This document shows, piece by piece, positions 22,439 to 35,437 of a stretch of DNA of 64,000 bases. The DNA is from Saururus chinensis (Eukaryota > Streptophyta > Magnoliopsida > Piperales > Saururaceae). Location of the stretch: the NCBI GenBank assembly GCA_035235625.1, contig CP141143.1, positions 43,943,178 to 44,007,177 of the forward strand. Direction: 5' to 3'. Position numbers and translations under genes: made by a program. The number at the start of each line of letters is the position of its first letter. Position 1 is the stretch's first letter. The notes beneath the pieces are model-generated. The model ran no database searches. It saw only the letters and a list, made by a program, of their open reading frames with translations, and had not been told where the DNA came from.

Positions 22439-25158
22439 TTATATGATTTGTTCGCTTAACTAGATTGAAAATAAAGCACTAAATCTCATCATGAATGTGT
22501 ATTTAATTATTTTAAATAAAAACATATTCATTTTCTAAGTTCATAAAAATGAATTAAATGAAGTAAACTTCGAACCAATCAGACAAATTTTGGGGAAGTC
22601 ATATCCTTTTAATCGATTAAAACCAAAGTTCGTTAAGAATGTGAACAAATTGCTATATGGTTTTGAATTTAACGAGGCCTCTCCCATTCATTTGTTACAT
22701 ATGTAACAATGAATCAAATGGACAAAGTGATACTACAATTTGACCGTTCTTCTTTAACTGATTTGATTTCATTCGCTTAACTAGATATAAAGCAAAACAC
22801 GAAAGCTAGTCATGAAAGTGTTTTTAACTATTTAAATTAAATACGTACACATTTGCTAAGTTCATAATAATGAAACAAATGCACTAAACGACAAACTAAT
22901 CGGACCACTTTTTGTAAAGTTATATTCTTTTAATCGATTAAAACTTAAATTTGTTAAGAATGTGTACAAAATGTTATATCATTTAAAGTTTAAGAAGACC
23001 TGCCATTCATTCGTTTCTTTCATAAAATTAATCAAATTAACCAAGTGATACAACAATTTCACCGTTTTTCCTTAACTTATATAATTTTATTTGCTTAAAT
23101 TTAGAACAAAGCACCAAAGCTCATAATGAATGTGTATTTAATTGTTGTAAATAAATACATACTCATTTGCTAGTTTTGTAATAATGAATCAAATGCACAA
23201 AATGACGAACCGATTGGACCATTTTCGGTAAAGTGATATCCTTTTAATCAATTAAAATCGAAGTTAGTTAAGAATGTGCACAAATCGTTATATCATTTAA
23301 AGTTTGTAGAACCCTCTCATTTATTTGTTACATTTGTAGTAACGAATCAAATTATCCAAGATAATCCACAATTTGACCATACTTCCTTAACATATGTAAT
23401 TGCATTCTCTTAACAAAGACTTAGAACAAAGCACCAAAGCTCATCTTGAATGTGTGTTTAATTGTTTTAAAAAAATACATACTCATTTGTTAAGTTTGTA
23501 AAAATGAATCAAATGCACTAAACTACGAACCAATCAATCCACTTTTGGTAAAGTGATATCCTTTTAATCAATTACACTCGAAGTTTGTTAAGAATGTGCA
23601 CAAATTGTTATATCGTTTAAAGTTTGTAAAGCCCTCCCATTTATTTGTTACATTTATAATAACGAATCAAATTATCATAGATATTCCACAATTTAACTAT
23701 ACTTCCTTAACATATATAATTGCATTCGCTTAACAAGACTTAGTACAAAACACCAAAGCTCGTCTTGAATGTGTATTTAATTGTTTAAAATAAATACAGA
23801 CTCATTTGCCATGTTCGTAATAATGAAGCAAACGCACTATACGACGAACTAAATCGACCACTTTTGGTGAAGTTTTATCCTTTTAAATAATCAAAACCAA
23901 AAGTTCGTTAAGAATGTGCAAAAATTGTTATATCGTTTAAAGTTTAAAGAGCCCTCCGATTCATTGGTTACATTTATAATAATGAAAAAAATAGGCAAAG
24001 TGTACCACAATTTGACTATTTTTCTTTAACTTAAATGATTTCATTAGCTTAACTGGATTTATAACAAAGCTGCAAAGCTTTTCATGGATGCGTATTTAAT
24101 TGTTTTAAATAAATACGTACTTATTTGCTAAGTTCATAAAAATGAATAAAACACACTAAATGATGATCCAATCAGTTAAATCCGAAGTTCATTGAGAATG
24201 TGCACAAATCGTTATATTGTTTAAAGTTTAAAGAGATGCCCTATTCATTTGTTATATTTGTAAAAACAAGTCAAATCGACAAACTAATACCACAAATTGA
24301 CCGTTCTTCCTTAACTTATTTAATTTCATTCGCTTAAATAGATATAGCACAAAGTAACAAAGCTTGTCACGAATGTAAATTTAAATGTTTTAAATAAATA
24401 CGTACTTGTTTAAAAGGTTCATAATAATAAATCATGCACACTAAAGGACAAACAAATGGGACCACTTTTGGTAATGTTATATCCTTTTAATTTTTTAAAA
24501 CCAAAATTCATTAAGAATGTCTACAAATAGTTGTATCACTTAAAATGTAAATAAATCTTCCATTCCTTTGGGACGTTCGTAATAGCAAATGAAATGGACA
24601 AAGTGAAACCACAATTTGACAATTCTTCTTTAACTTATACGATTTTATTCTCTTAACTTTATTTAGAAACAAAGCACCAAAGCTCGTCACGAATGTATAT
24701 TTAATTATTTTAAATAAATACGTACATATTTGCTATGTTCATTAAAATTCATCAAGTGCACTAAATGACGAATAAATCAACCACGTTTGGTAAAGTGATA
24801 TTCTTTTATTTGATTAAAATCAAAGTTTATTAATAATGTGAACAAATAGTTATATCATTGAAAGTATTAATTTGTTACGTTCGTAATAATGAATCAAATG
24901 AACTAACTGATTCCATAAATTCACCATTCTTCCTTAACTTGTATAATTTTGTTCACTTAACAAGACTTAAAACAAAGCACCAAAGCTAGTCAAGAATGTG
25001 TATTTAAATGTTTTAAATAAAGACGTACACCTTTGCTAAGATCATAAAAATGAATCAAATGCACTAAACTTTAGACCAATTGATCCACTTTTTGTAAAGT
25101 GATATCCTTTTAATCGATAAAAATCGAAGTTCATTGAGAATGTGCACAAATCATTATA
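22439..25158. repeat. Satellite block 2 (~8.5 monomers)
   Basis: Same 318-bp repeat and orientation as block 1. Unit starts (TTTGCTAAG or TTTGTTAAG) at 22853, 23166, 23486 and 23805 give periods of 313, 320 and 319 bp; the half-unit start at 23010 gives 157 + 156 bp. Monomers differ widely, so the array is old. Confidence 0.93.
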
Positions 25159-25409
25159 CTCCCTCCGTCCTATATTAATAGCTCCATATCTAATTTTTAA
25201 TATTTTTATTAAGATAGCTCTTTCACGCGCCTAACACTAAAGAAACAGGAAAGCGTTGCCCCATCATTATTTGGGCTTCCTCTCTGTCATTCCCTACAAC
25301 AATGATCAACTACTCAACCTACTTGTCTGCGGCTTTGCCATGGTAGGAGCTATTTCTCTGAGTCTACAATATTGCAAGATTTTGATTCATTCAATAAGCG
25401 GTGGTTTCC

Positions 25410-25594
25410 ATTTTTTCCTGGCGGTGGACTACCTCAACATCAAGCTTTTGTTGGATCTGGCCTATCGAACCGTGGCTAACATGATGAAGGGCATGGCCAT
25501 TGACAAAATCCGCAATATCTTTGGCATCACGAATGACTACTCCCTGGAGGAGGAAGATGAGGTTCGAAGGGAGAACCAATGGGCCTGGATGTGA
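25410..25594 (+). pseudogene. SKP1-like: SKP1-like C-terminal fragment
   Basis: The last ~60 residues match the C-terminus of plant SKP1/ASK proteins, the adaptors that link F-box proteins to cullin-1 in SCF ubiquitin ligases: VDYLNIKLLLDLAYRTVAN, then MMKGMAIDKIRNIFGITNDY, LEEEDEVRRENQWAWM and a stop at 25592. The usual ending is NQWAFE-like. The N-terminal POZ-like domain is absent. The upstream in-frame residues (from 25256) look like intron sequence. The fragment is open but has no promoter in sight and no first exon, so it is probably not a working gene. Confidence 0.85.
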
Positions 25595-26066
25595 ACACAC
25601 TGTCCGGCCCTTGCATTCTTCATTGTGGCTTCTGAAATAAGCCATGCATGCAAGCTCCCATATCTTCTTTTAGTAAATTCATAAGACTCATAAATGTACA
25701 TGACAAGTCATTTTTTCTTTATTTTTTCTACACAGTAGAAGAAAGAGCAGCTAGCACATTTTGTTGACGCTTACATCTTCTCCTGTATGATCTATTGGTG
25801 ATCAGCTGCCATGAGCATTAAGGCAGAGATACCCCATCAATTGTTAGTGTAATTACGTCTATATCTTCTTAAGGGTGAAATAATGACATCAATCTGTGTT
25901 GCTTTGCTATTATTCTCATGTTGGCTTCTGTCTACATAATTGTGTTTTGTTTTGTACGCTTTCTTTGAAATGTTTGTGCTGCAAACTGCTGTTCCTATGC
26001 CGGTAGTATGGTTTCAGACTTTCATCTTTTAGAGTTTTTCCTTTCATAATGTGAATACAGAGGGAG
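25595..26066 (+). other. Probable 3' UTR of the captured SKP1 fragment
   Basis: T-rich, non-coding sequence directly after the SKP1 stop, with stretches such as TTGCTTTGCTATTATTCTCA and TTGTGTTTTGTTTTGTACGC. It reaches to the right terminus of the element. A poly(A) tract is not seen, which argues against a simple retrocopy. Confidence 0.4.
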
Positions 26067-26173
26067 TTACTGGATTAAGTATGAATAGGTTTTCATGTGA
26101 GAAGCATTAGAGACGTGTGTAGGTTTAATTTCAACGAAATGTAGCAATTAATATAGAACATGATTTTTTTTCT
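26067..26173. other. Unassigned 107-bp spacer
   Basis: Neither satellite nor Stowaway. It lies between the right terminus and the resumption of the satellite at TATTTAATTATTTC. It may be filler DNA from break repair or part of a larger insertion. Confidence 0.4.
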
Positions 26174-29100
26174 TAATATTTAATTATTTCAAATAAGTAC
26201 GTATTGATTTGCCCATTTCATAAGAGTGAATCAAATCTACTAAACGATAAACCAATCAGAGCACTTTTGCTCAAGTTATATCCTTGAAAATCAATTAAAT
26301 CCGAAGTTCTTTATGAATGTAAACAAATCTTTATAGCAGTTAAAGTTTAAGGAGACCTTCCATTCATTCATTATGTTCATAATAATGAATCAAATGGACA
26401 AAGTGGTGCAACAATTTAACCATTCTTCCTTAACTTATATGATTTCATTTGGTTAACAAGATTTAGAACAAAGCACCAAAGCTCGTTATAAATGTGTATT
26501 TAATTATTTTAAATATATACATACTCATTTTCAAAGTATGTAGAAATAGATCAAATACATTAACGATAAACCAATCGGACCACCTTTGGTCAAGTTGTAT
26601 CCTTCTAATTGAGTAATACCGAAGTTTGTTTAGAATGTGAACAAATCTTTATATCGTTTAAAGTTTAAAGAGACCTCCCTTTTATTTATAATATTTGTAA
26701 TAACGAATGAAATAGAACAAAATGATACCACAATTTAACCCATCATCCATAACTTATATGATTTCATTCGCCTAACTAGATTTAGAACAAAGTATCAAAG
26801 CCTGTCACAAATGTGCATTTAATTATTTGATATAACTACATATTCATTTGCTAAGTTCATAAGAAATAATCAAACACACTAAATGACAAACAAATCAGAC
26901 AATTTTTTGTTAGTTTATATCCTTTTAATCGATTAAAACTGAAGTTCCTTACGATTTTCACAAATCTTTACATTGTTTAAAGTTCAAATATACCTCCTAT
27001 TTATGTTTATCGTTCGTAATAAAGAAACAAATGGATAAAGTGATACCACAATTTTACCATTTTTATTTAACTTATGTAATTTCCTTTGTATAACTAGATT
27101 TAGAACAAAGCACAAAGCTCATCATGAATGTGTATTTAATTGTTTTTAAAAAATATGTACTCATTTGCTAAGTTTGTAAGAGTGACTCAAACACACTAAA
27201 TGATGAACTAATAAGACCACTTTTGGTTAAATTATATCATTTTAATCAATTAAAATAGAAGTTAGTTGAGAATGTCCACATATCATTATTTTGTTTAAAG
27301 TTCAAAGAGACCCCACATTTATTTGTTACGTTTGTAATAATGAATCAAATATACAGAGTTATACCACAATTTTGACTGTACTTCTGTAAATTATATGATT
27401 TCATTTGCGTAACTTGATTTTTAAAAAAATATCTTAGCTCGTCGCGACTATGTATTTAATTCTTTTAAATAAATACGTACTCATTTCCTAAGTTCAAAGG
27501 AATGAATGAAATGCACTAAATGATGAACAAATCGAACCACTTTTGGTTATGTTATATCCTTTTAATTGATTAAAACCGATGTTAATTAAGAATGTGCACA
27601 TATAGTTGTATCGTTTAAAGTTTAAAGGCACCTCTCATTCATTTGTTACGTTCTTAATAACGAATGAAATGCACAAAGTGATACTACAATTTGACCATTG
27701 TTCCTTAACATAAATGATTTAATTTGCTTAACTTGATTTAGACCAAAATATTAAAGCTCTTCATGAATAAGTATTTAATTATTTTAAATAAATACATACT
27801 CATTTGTTAAGTTTATAAGATTCAATCAAATGCACTAAATGACGAAAAAAGCGGACCATTTTGGTCCAATTATTTACTTTTAATCGATTAAAACCAAAAT
27901 TCGTTAAGAATGTGTATAAATCTTTAGATCAGTTTAAGTTTAAAAAGACCTCTCATTCATTTTGTACTGTTCTTCTTTAACTTATGTGATTTAATTTGCT
28001 TACCTAGATTTAGAACAAAGCACCATAGCTTGTCACGAGTGTGTATTTAATTGTTTTAATTAAATACATACTAATTTTCCATGTTTCTATGAATGAATCA
28101 AATTCACTAAACGATGAACTGATCGGACTACATTTGGTCTAGTTATATCATTTTAATCTATTAAATCTAAAGTTCGTTAAGATTGTGAACAAATCATTAT
28201 ATTAGTTAAAGTTTAAAGAGACCTCCCATTTATTCATTATATTCATAATTACAAATTAAATAAAGAAAGTTGTACCACAATTTGACTGTTCTCCCTTAAC
28301 TTATATGATTTCATTTGCTTAACTAGATTTAGAACAAATCACCAAAGCTCGTCATGAAGGTGTAGTTAATTATTTAAAATAAATACATAATTATTTGCTA
28401 AGTATAAAGAAATGAATCAAATACACTAAACAACGAACCAATAAGACCAGTTTTGGTAAAGTTATATACTTTTAATCGATTAATACCAAAGTTCATTAAG
28501 AATGTAAATAAATCTTTATATCATTTAAGGTTTAAAGAGCCTCCCTTTTATTTATTATGTTTGTAATGATGAATGAAATGGAAAAAAATTATACCACAAT
28601 TTGACCGATCTTCCATAACTTATATGATTTTATTCGTTTAACTCTATTTAGAATTAAGTACTAAAGCTCGTGATAAATGTGTATTTAATTATTTCATATA
28701 TCAACGTACTCATTTGCAAAGTTTATAAGAATGAATAAAACATACTAAATGATAAACAAATCGGACCACTTTTGGTTATGTTATATCCTTTTAATCAATT
28801 AAAACAGAAGTTCTTTAAGAATGTGCATAAATTTTTATATCACTTAAAGTTTAAAGAAGCCTCCTATTTATTTGTTATGTTCATAATAACGAATCAAATG
28901 GACACAGTGATACCATAATTTGAACGTTCTTATTTAACTCATATACTTTCCTTCATTTAACTAGATTTAGTACAAAGCACCAAAGCTCATCACGAATGTG
29001 TATTTAATTATTTTAAATAAATAAGTACTTATTTGCTAAGTTTGTAAGAATGAATAAAACACACTAAATGATTAACTAATTAGACCACTTCGGTCAAGTT

Positions 29101-30044
29101 ATAACATTTTAATCTATTAAAACAAAAGTTAGTTAATAATGCGCACATATGGTTATATCATTTAAAGTTTAAGAGACCTCCCATTCATTTGTTATATTCG
29201 TAATAATGACTCAAATGGACAAAGTTATACCATAATTTTGCCTGTTTTTCCTTAACTTATATAATTTCATTTGCTAACCTGATTTTGAAAAAAATACCAA
29301 AGCTCGTTACGAATGTGTATTTAATTATTTTCAACAAATACGCACTCATTTGCTAAGTTCGTAAAAATGAATCAAACACACCAAATGAAGACCAAATTGA
29401 AACATTTCTGGTTAAGTTATAACCTTTTAATTGATTAAAACCGAAGTTCACTACGAATGTGCACAAATCATTAAAGACACTTCCCATTTATTTGTAACGA
29501 TCATAATAATGAATCAAATGGTAAAAAATGAAACCATAATTTGACCGTTCTTCCTTAACTTATATGATTTTATTTGCTTAACTTGATTTAAAATAATGCA
29601 CCAAAGCTCGTCAAGAATGTACATTTTATTATTTGAAATAAATACGTACTCATTTGCTAAGTTTGTAGGAATTAATTAAACGCACTAAACGACGAACAAA
29701 TCGCACCACTTTTGGTCATGTTATATCATTTTAATCGATTAAAACCAATGTTCGTGAAGAATGTGCACATATCGTTATATCATTTAAAGTTAAAAGAGGC
29801 CTCCCATTCATTTGTTATGTTTGTAATATCGAATCAAATGACAAAGTAATACTACAATTTGATTATTCTTCCTTAACTAATACAACATCATTCACTCAAC
29901 TAGATTTAGAAAAAAAGACCAAAAGCTCGTCACAAGTGTGTATTTATTTATTTAAATAAATATGTACTCATTTACTAAGTTAGTAAGAATGAATCAAACA
30001 TACTAATTGAGGAACTAATCTGACCATTTTTGGTCATGTTATAT
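26174..30044. repeat. Satellite block 3 (~12 monomers)
   Basis: The longest unbroken block. The landmark TGTATTTAATT recurs near 26490, 26810, 27126, 27450, 27766, 28039, 28360, 28680, 29000, 29318, 29615 and 29938. Most spacings are 316-324 bp; 273 bp (27766 to 28039) and 297 bp (29318 to 29615) reflect internal deletions. Confidence 0.95.
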
Positions 30045-33000
30045 TGTCACGCATCGGCACCCGCTCGACCAGAGCCGAACCAGGTCCAAGGGACGGTCGA
30101 AGCGCACGGGGGCTACAAGTGTTAAAATTTGCGGAAGACTTGATCCCTCTAACGGGTAGTACACACACGGAGTTACGCATCACTTTATCTTTGTGCAAGA
30201 GAAATAAGTAAAAGTAAAGAGGACATTAACTCTAAAACAGTCCTCAGGTCTCAACCCACAAACATAGAATCACTAAGCCGTTCAACATGTCCAATGTCAT
30301 AACATTTGAAAACAAGTCTAAGCCACAATGGCTAATAAAGTACGAGACAAAGTCATCTAAACATGAAGTTCTAATAAAACAACAATAATAATCTGAAAAT
30401 GTCATAAGATCTCTAGGCTCCCACGCCTACACTAGATCATCACCCATACACGCCTCATAAAGAGGGACCCAATTGTCTGCATGTCACACCATGCAGCCCC
30501 AAAACAGAAAAACACAAAGGAAGCGGGGTGAGTAAAAAACTCAGTAAGGTTTTGAATGCTGAAACGGTAAATCAGAAAAGCAACATATCAGACAATATCT
30601 CATTACTCATTACTTTCCCTTATCATAACCATACTTACCCATAGGTAATTATCCTGCATGAAAGTATCTCAATCACATTACTCATAGCATGAATAATCAC
30701 ATTATAACATAACATCCATCCTGCATGAAGAGTGTCTCTAGCAAATCATACATATTCATGCATATCCATTCTCCTTCATAAACATTCATCCTACATGACA
30801 AGTGTCTCAAACACACGATACATATCCATGCATATCCATACACAACCATCCTGTATGAGAAGTGTCTCTAACACACAATCATATCATGCATATCCATAAT
30901 CAATCAACCTGTCTCTAATACATATTCACATCATGCATATCCATAAACATTTATCATGCATGCAAAGTGTCTCCAACATACTATCACATCATGCATAATC
31001 CATAAACATTTAGCCTACATGAGAAGTGTCTAACATAAAATCACATCATGCATATCGGTAAACATTTATCCTGCATGCAAAGTGTCTCTAACACACTATC
31101 ACAACCATGCATATTGATAAATCAACCATGCTTAATCGTCAAAAGATTAAGCAGTCACTTCTCACTCCAAACAATCCCCAATTTAAAAGTCTGAAGGAAT
31201 TACACAGGTTGGATAAATTTCCTAACGGGGAAGATCACCTCCTAGTAAGCCGGTGCACTCGGTTACACTAGCCTGGATTCTCAGGGTCCAGATAGTCTCA
31301 ATAGTTTTGCCTCCTTATAGCATTACCGCTCTTCTCAACTCGTGGAAGAATACCCACCCACAAGGGACATAAAACCACATCCTTTCGGACATAAAACTGA
31401 ATCGATAAGCCTTCGATTGATTAACCCGGCAAGCAATATCACACAATTGCATCCAATTGATCAACTACAGCTAATCTCGATAAAGTCTCATCCATAAATC
31501 CATTTCATGATGCATGCAACTTGGTACATACATGGGCAATACCTACATGAATCCTAATTTATGCAACGTGCTCCCATCAGCCATACTTGCATCATTTCTA
31601 ATCATAAGTATCAACAATCTCCATAATTACCCCACATGTGTGTGTACATGGTAGAAACATTCAATTCTAAGCATATGGACATGCATTATAAACATCCCAT
31701 CAACATACTACACACATGCTATTTAACATTTATTCATGACTCCTTATTGAAATCATGAGTGAAAACCATAAAAAACACATTTCAAATCAAGTGCAACATC
31801 ACACTTGACTTAAGTAAGCATATTCATTACCATACGTAAAGCTAGACATGAAACCATCAATCACCCATAATTTAATCATAATACGTGAAGGCATACAAAT
31901 CCATTCTCATGTTGTAAACTTGCTGGAATCCTAAGTAAAACATTAAGGATCAATCAACATGAATTTAGGATTTCATAACAAGCTAAACCAAATAACATGT
32001 AATTAACTTCACACTTGATCATCATCATAGCTCACAACATAATATTCATGTCCTCACAGTAGCATTTATATTTATAAGTCACTCATCATAATCATAATAG
32101 ATGGTATTTAAGAAATAGAACATGAAAATGAGCAAAATCAGTAAAATGGCAAAACTACCATTTGGGGGTTCGTTTGATTGCCTCGTCGTTCGATCGGCCT
32201 ATATGGTCGTTCGAACGCAAACACAGTGGCTTTGGTTCATCTTATTTCTTGCAAACTCAAAACCAAAAATACATATATCCATCTTAAACCTTCAAATCTC
32301 ACTCCCAAACATCATTATAATGAAATCTAAGCTTAGGAAATAGTAAATTTAGTCATTTATCAACAAAAACATGAAGAAATCATAAAAAAGATTAAGCGTT
32401 TCTTAATCCGTCATTAAAGCTCAACTCCAAGCAAACCCACTTGAAACTTCACCATACTCAAATCTGAAAACAAAGACCTATTTAGGAGGAAATCCCTTAC
32501 TTACAGTGACTTTCTTGACTTGAAGTCGACGCTCCAACTCCTTCAAAATCCTACCCACAATAGGGTTTTGTTAATACTAGCATAAATCCGATTAAAAATG
32601 TCTAAATAACTTGAAAACTTGTAGATCTAGGGTTTAATGAGTTCAAAAACAAAAATCCTTCCACATAGGTTTGAAATAGGGGTCAAAATTAGAAGCTTTA
32701 AGGGTAAATATCAAGATTAATCCTTGGCAAAAGATGACATTTAGAAAGTTTAGGAGAAACCCTAGGTACTGAGTAGAAAATCAAGCTAATCATTACCTTA
32801 ATCACCTTTCCTTCTTTGGAAATGGGGATCAGGGCCTCCTAAGCTCCAAATTCTAGCAATTCTCAATTGGTAAAGTGGTTGTACCATTCTATTTATAGTA
32901 GGCATTAGGGTAGACGTAACAAGAATGTGCGGTATAAATAAAATTTAACACTAAAAATTGAAAATTCCTTTATTTTAAGCCCAAAATGATGTCTCGAAAT

Positions 33001-33116
33001 TTTGAAACCCTTAATTATTGTCATAAGATATTTTTAGGGTCTTGTAGGACCCATCATCCAAACTTACAAATGTGGGGCCCATGACAGGATATGCTTGATG
33101 TGATTATTTTTAGGGT
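30045..33116 (-). mobile_element. Antisense LTR of an A-related element (A')
   Basis: Read on the minus strand this is a diverged LTR of the element A family. It ends with the complement of TGTCACGCATCGGCACCCGC, contains the counterpart of A's GTGGGG and CCTGAGAATC blocks, and has a TATA box (CTATAAATAG, minus strand, 32898-32907). It holds the TTCGAA-type repeats at 32173-32216 and a degenerate minisatellite. The LTR start is missing, as the complement of TGTAAGGACTCTC is not found, and there is no target-site duplication. It is therefore a truncated LTR. No coding region. Confidence 0.8.
30640..31115. repeat. Degenerate ~50-60 bp minisatellite in A' LTR
   Basis: Repeats of CATGCATATCCAT, ATCCTGCATGAGAAGTGTCT and CTAACACAC. 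They sit at the place where element A carries its 56-bp minisatellite, but are much more diverged. Confidence 0.75.
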
Positions 33117-35437
33117 CTTCTTTAACTTATTTAATTTCATTCGCTTATCTTGAGTTAAAACAAAGCACCATGGCTTTTCACTAATGTGTATTTAATTTTT
33201 TGGAGAAAATACGTACTAATTTGCTAAGTTTGAAAGAATGAATGAAATGCACTAAACGATGAACCAATTGAACCACTTTTGGTTAAGTTATATCCTTTTA
33301 ATCGATTAAAATCAAAATTTGTTAAGAACGTACAAAAATCATTATATCGTTTCAAGTTTGAAGAGTCCTCCTATTCATTTGTTATGTTCATAACAATGAA
33401 TTAAATTAACAAAGTGATACCACAATTTGATCGTTCTTCCTTAATTTATATGATTTCATTTGCTCAACTTGATTTAGAACAAAGCACCAAAGCTCATCAT
33501 GAATGTGTATTTAATTATTTTAAATAAATACGTACTCAATTGCTAAGTTTGTAAGAATTAATCAAACATACAAAATGACAAGCGAATTGGACCACTTTTG
33601 GTCTAATTATATTTTTTTAATCGATTAAAACCGAAGTTCGTTAAGACTGTGCACAAATCTTTACATCATTTGAAGTTTAAAAAGACCACTCATTCATTTG
33701 ATACGTTCGTAGTAATGAATGAAATGAACAAAGTGGGACCACAATTTGAACATTGTTCCTTAACTTAAAGTGATGTCATTTGCTTAACTACATTTAGAAC
33801 AAAGCACTAAAGCTCGTCATCAATTTGAATTTAATGATTTTAAATAAATAAGTACTCATTCGCTAAGTATGTAAGCAGAAATCAAATGTACTAAATGAGG
33901 AACAAAACAGACCACTTTTGGTCAAGTTATATAATTTTAATCAAGTAAAACTGAAGTTAGTTAAGAATGTGCACATATCGCTATATCGTTTAAAGCTTTA
34001 AGAGACTTCCCATTGATTTCTTATGTTCATAATAATGAATTAAATAGACAAAGTGATACCACAATTTGACTATTCTTCCTCAACTTATATAATTTTATTC
34101 ACATAATTAGATTTAAAAGAAAGTGACCAAGCTCGTCAGGAATGTCTATTTAATTGTACTAAACAAATTGTATTAAATATATACGTACTAATAAAAAAAA
34201 ACCAATTGTAAAACTTTTAGTCAAGTTATATCCTTTTAATCGATTGAAACCAAAGTTTGTTAAAAATGTACACAAATCATTATATCATTTAAAGTGTAAA
34301 AGGACCACCCATTCATTTGTTTTGTTCGTAATAATGAATTATATAGACAAAGTGATACTACAATTTAACTGGCCTTCTTCAACTTATATGATTTCATTCC
34401 CTTAACTTGATTTAGAACAAGGCACCAAAAGTTGTCATGAATGTTAATTTAATTAACATAAATAAATTCGTACTAGTTTTTAAGTTTGTAAGAATGAATC
34501 AAATGAACTGAATGATGAATCAATCAGACCACTTTTAGTTAAGTTATAACCTTTTAATCGACTAAAACCGATGTTCATAAAGAATGTACACAATTATTTA
34601 TATCGTTTAAAGTTTAAAGTGACCTCTTATTCATTTGTTATGTTCATAATAACGAATTAAATTAAGAAATTGTTACCTCAATTTGACTATTCTTCCTTAA
34701 CTTATATGATTTCATTTGCTTAACTAGATTTAGAAGAAAACACCAAAGCTCGTCACAAATGTATATTTAATTATTTTCAATCAATACATACTCATTTGTT
34801 AAGTTTCTAAGAATGAATCAAACACACAAATCTTTGTATCATTTAAAGTTTAAATAGTCCTCCCATTTATTTATTACGTTCGTAATAACGAATGAAATGG
34901 CCAAATTAATACTACAATTTGACCGATCTTCTGTAACTTACAGGATTTCGTTCACTTAACTAGATTTAAAACAAAGCAACAATGCTTGTCACGAATGTGT
35001 ATTTAATAATTTTAGATAAATACGAACTAATTTGCTAAGTTTGTAAGAATTAAACAAATGTACTAAATGATGAACCAATTAGACCACTTTCGGTCAAGTG
35101 ATATCATTTTGATTGATTAAAATTGAAGTTCATTAAAAATGTGGACAAATAATTATATCGTTTAATGTTGAAATAGAGCTCCCCTTCATTTTTTATGTTC
35201 ATAATAACGATTTGAATGGACAAAGTGATACCACAATTTGACCATTCTTCCTTAACTTATAAAATTTAATTCGCTTAACTAGATTTAGATCAAAGCACCA
35301 AATCTTGTCACGAATATGTATTTAATTATTTTAAATAAATACATACTCATTGGTAAGTTCATAAGAATTTATGTAACACACTAAATGATGAACAAATCAA
35401 ACCTTTTTTTGGTTAAGTTATAACCTTTTAATCGATT
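33117..35437. repeat. Satellite block 4 (~7 monomers)
   Basis: Begins mid-monomer at CTTCTTTAACTTATTTAATT and ends at TTTTAATCGATT, where element C enters. Two monomers are shortened, near 34150-34200 and at 34820-34830. Confidence 0.93.

Larger units (their letters stand above)
25159..26066. mobile_element. Stowaway-like element carrying an SKP1 fragment
   Basis: Starts CTCCCTCCGTCCTATATTAA directly after a TA and ends ATACAGAGGGAG before TTA. CTCCCTCYGT is the conserved terminus of Stowaway (Tc1/mariner) elements, and TA is their target. The inverted repeats match only over the outer ~10 bp. At 908 bp it is long for a Stowaway MITE. The middle holds the C-terminal coding part of an SKP1 gene plus what looks like its 3' untranslated region. 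Insertion went along with loss of about 190 bp of satellite. Confidence 0.65.

Noticed and set aside
25256-25594. A complete, working SKP1 gene
   Set aside because: Only the last ~60 residues match; the N-terminal domain and promoter are absent.
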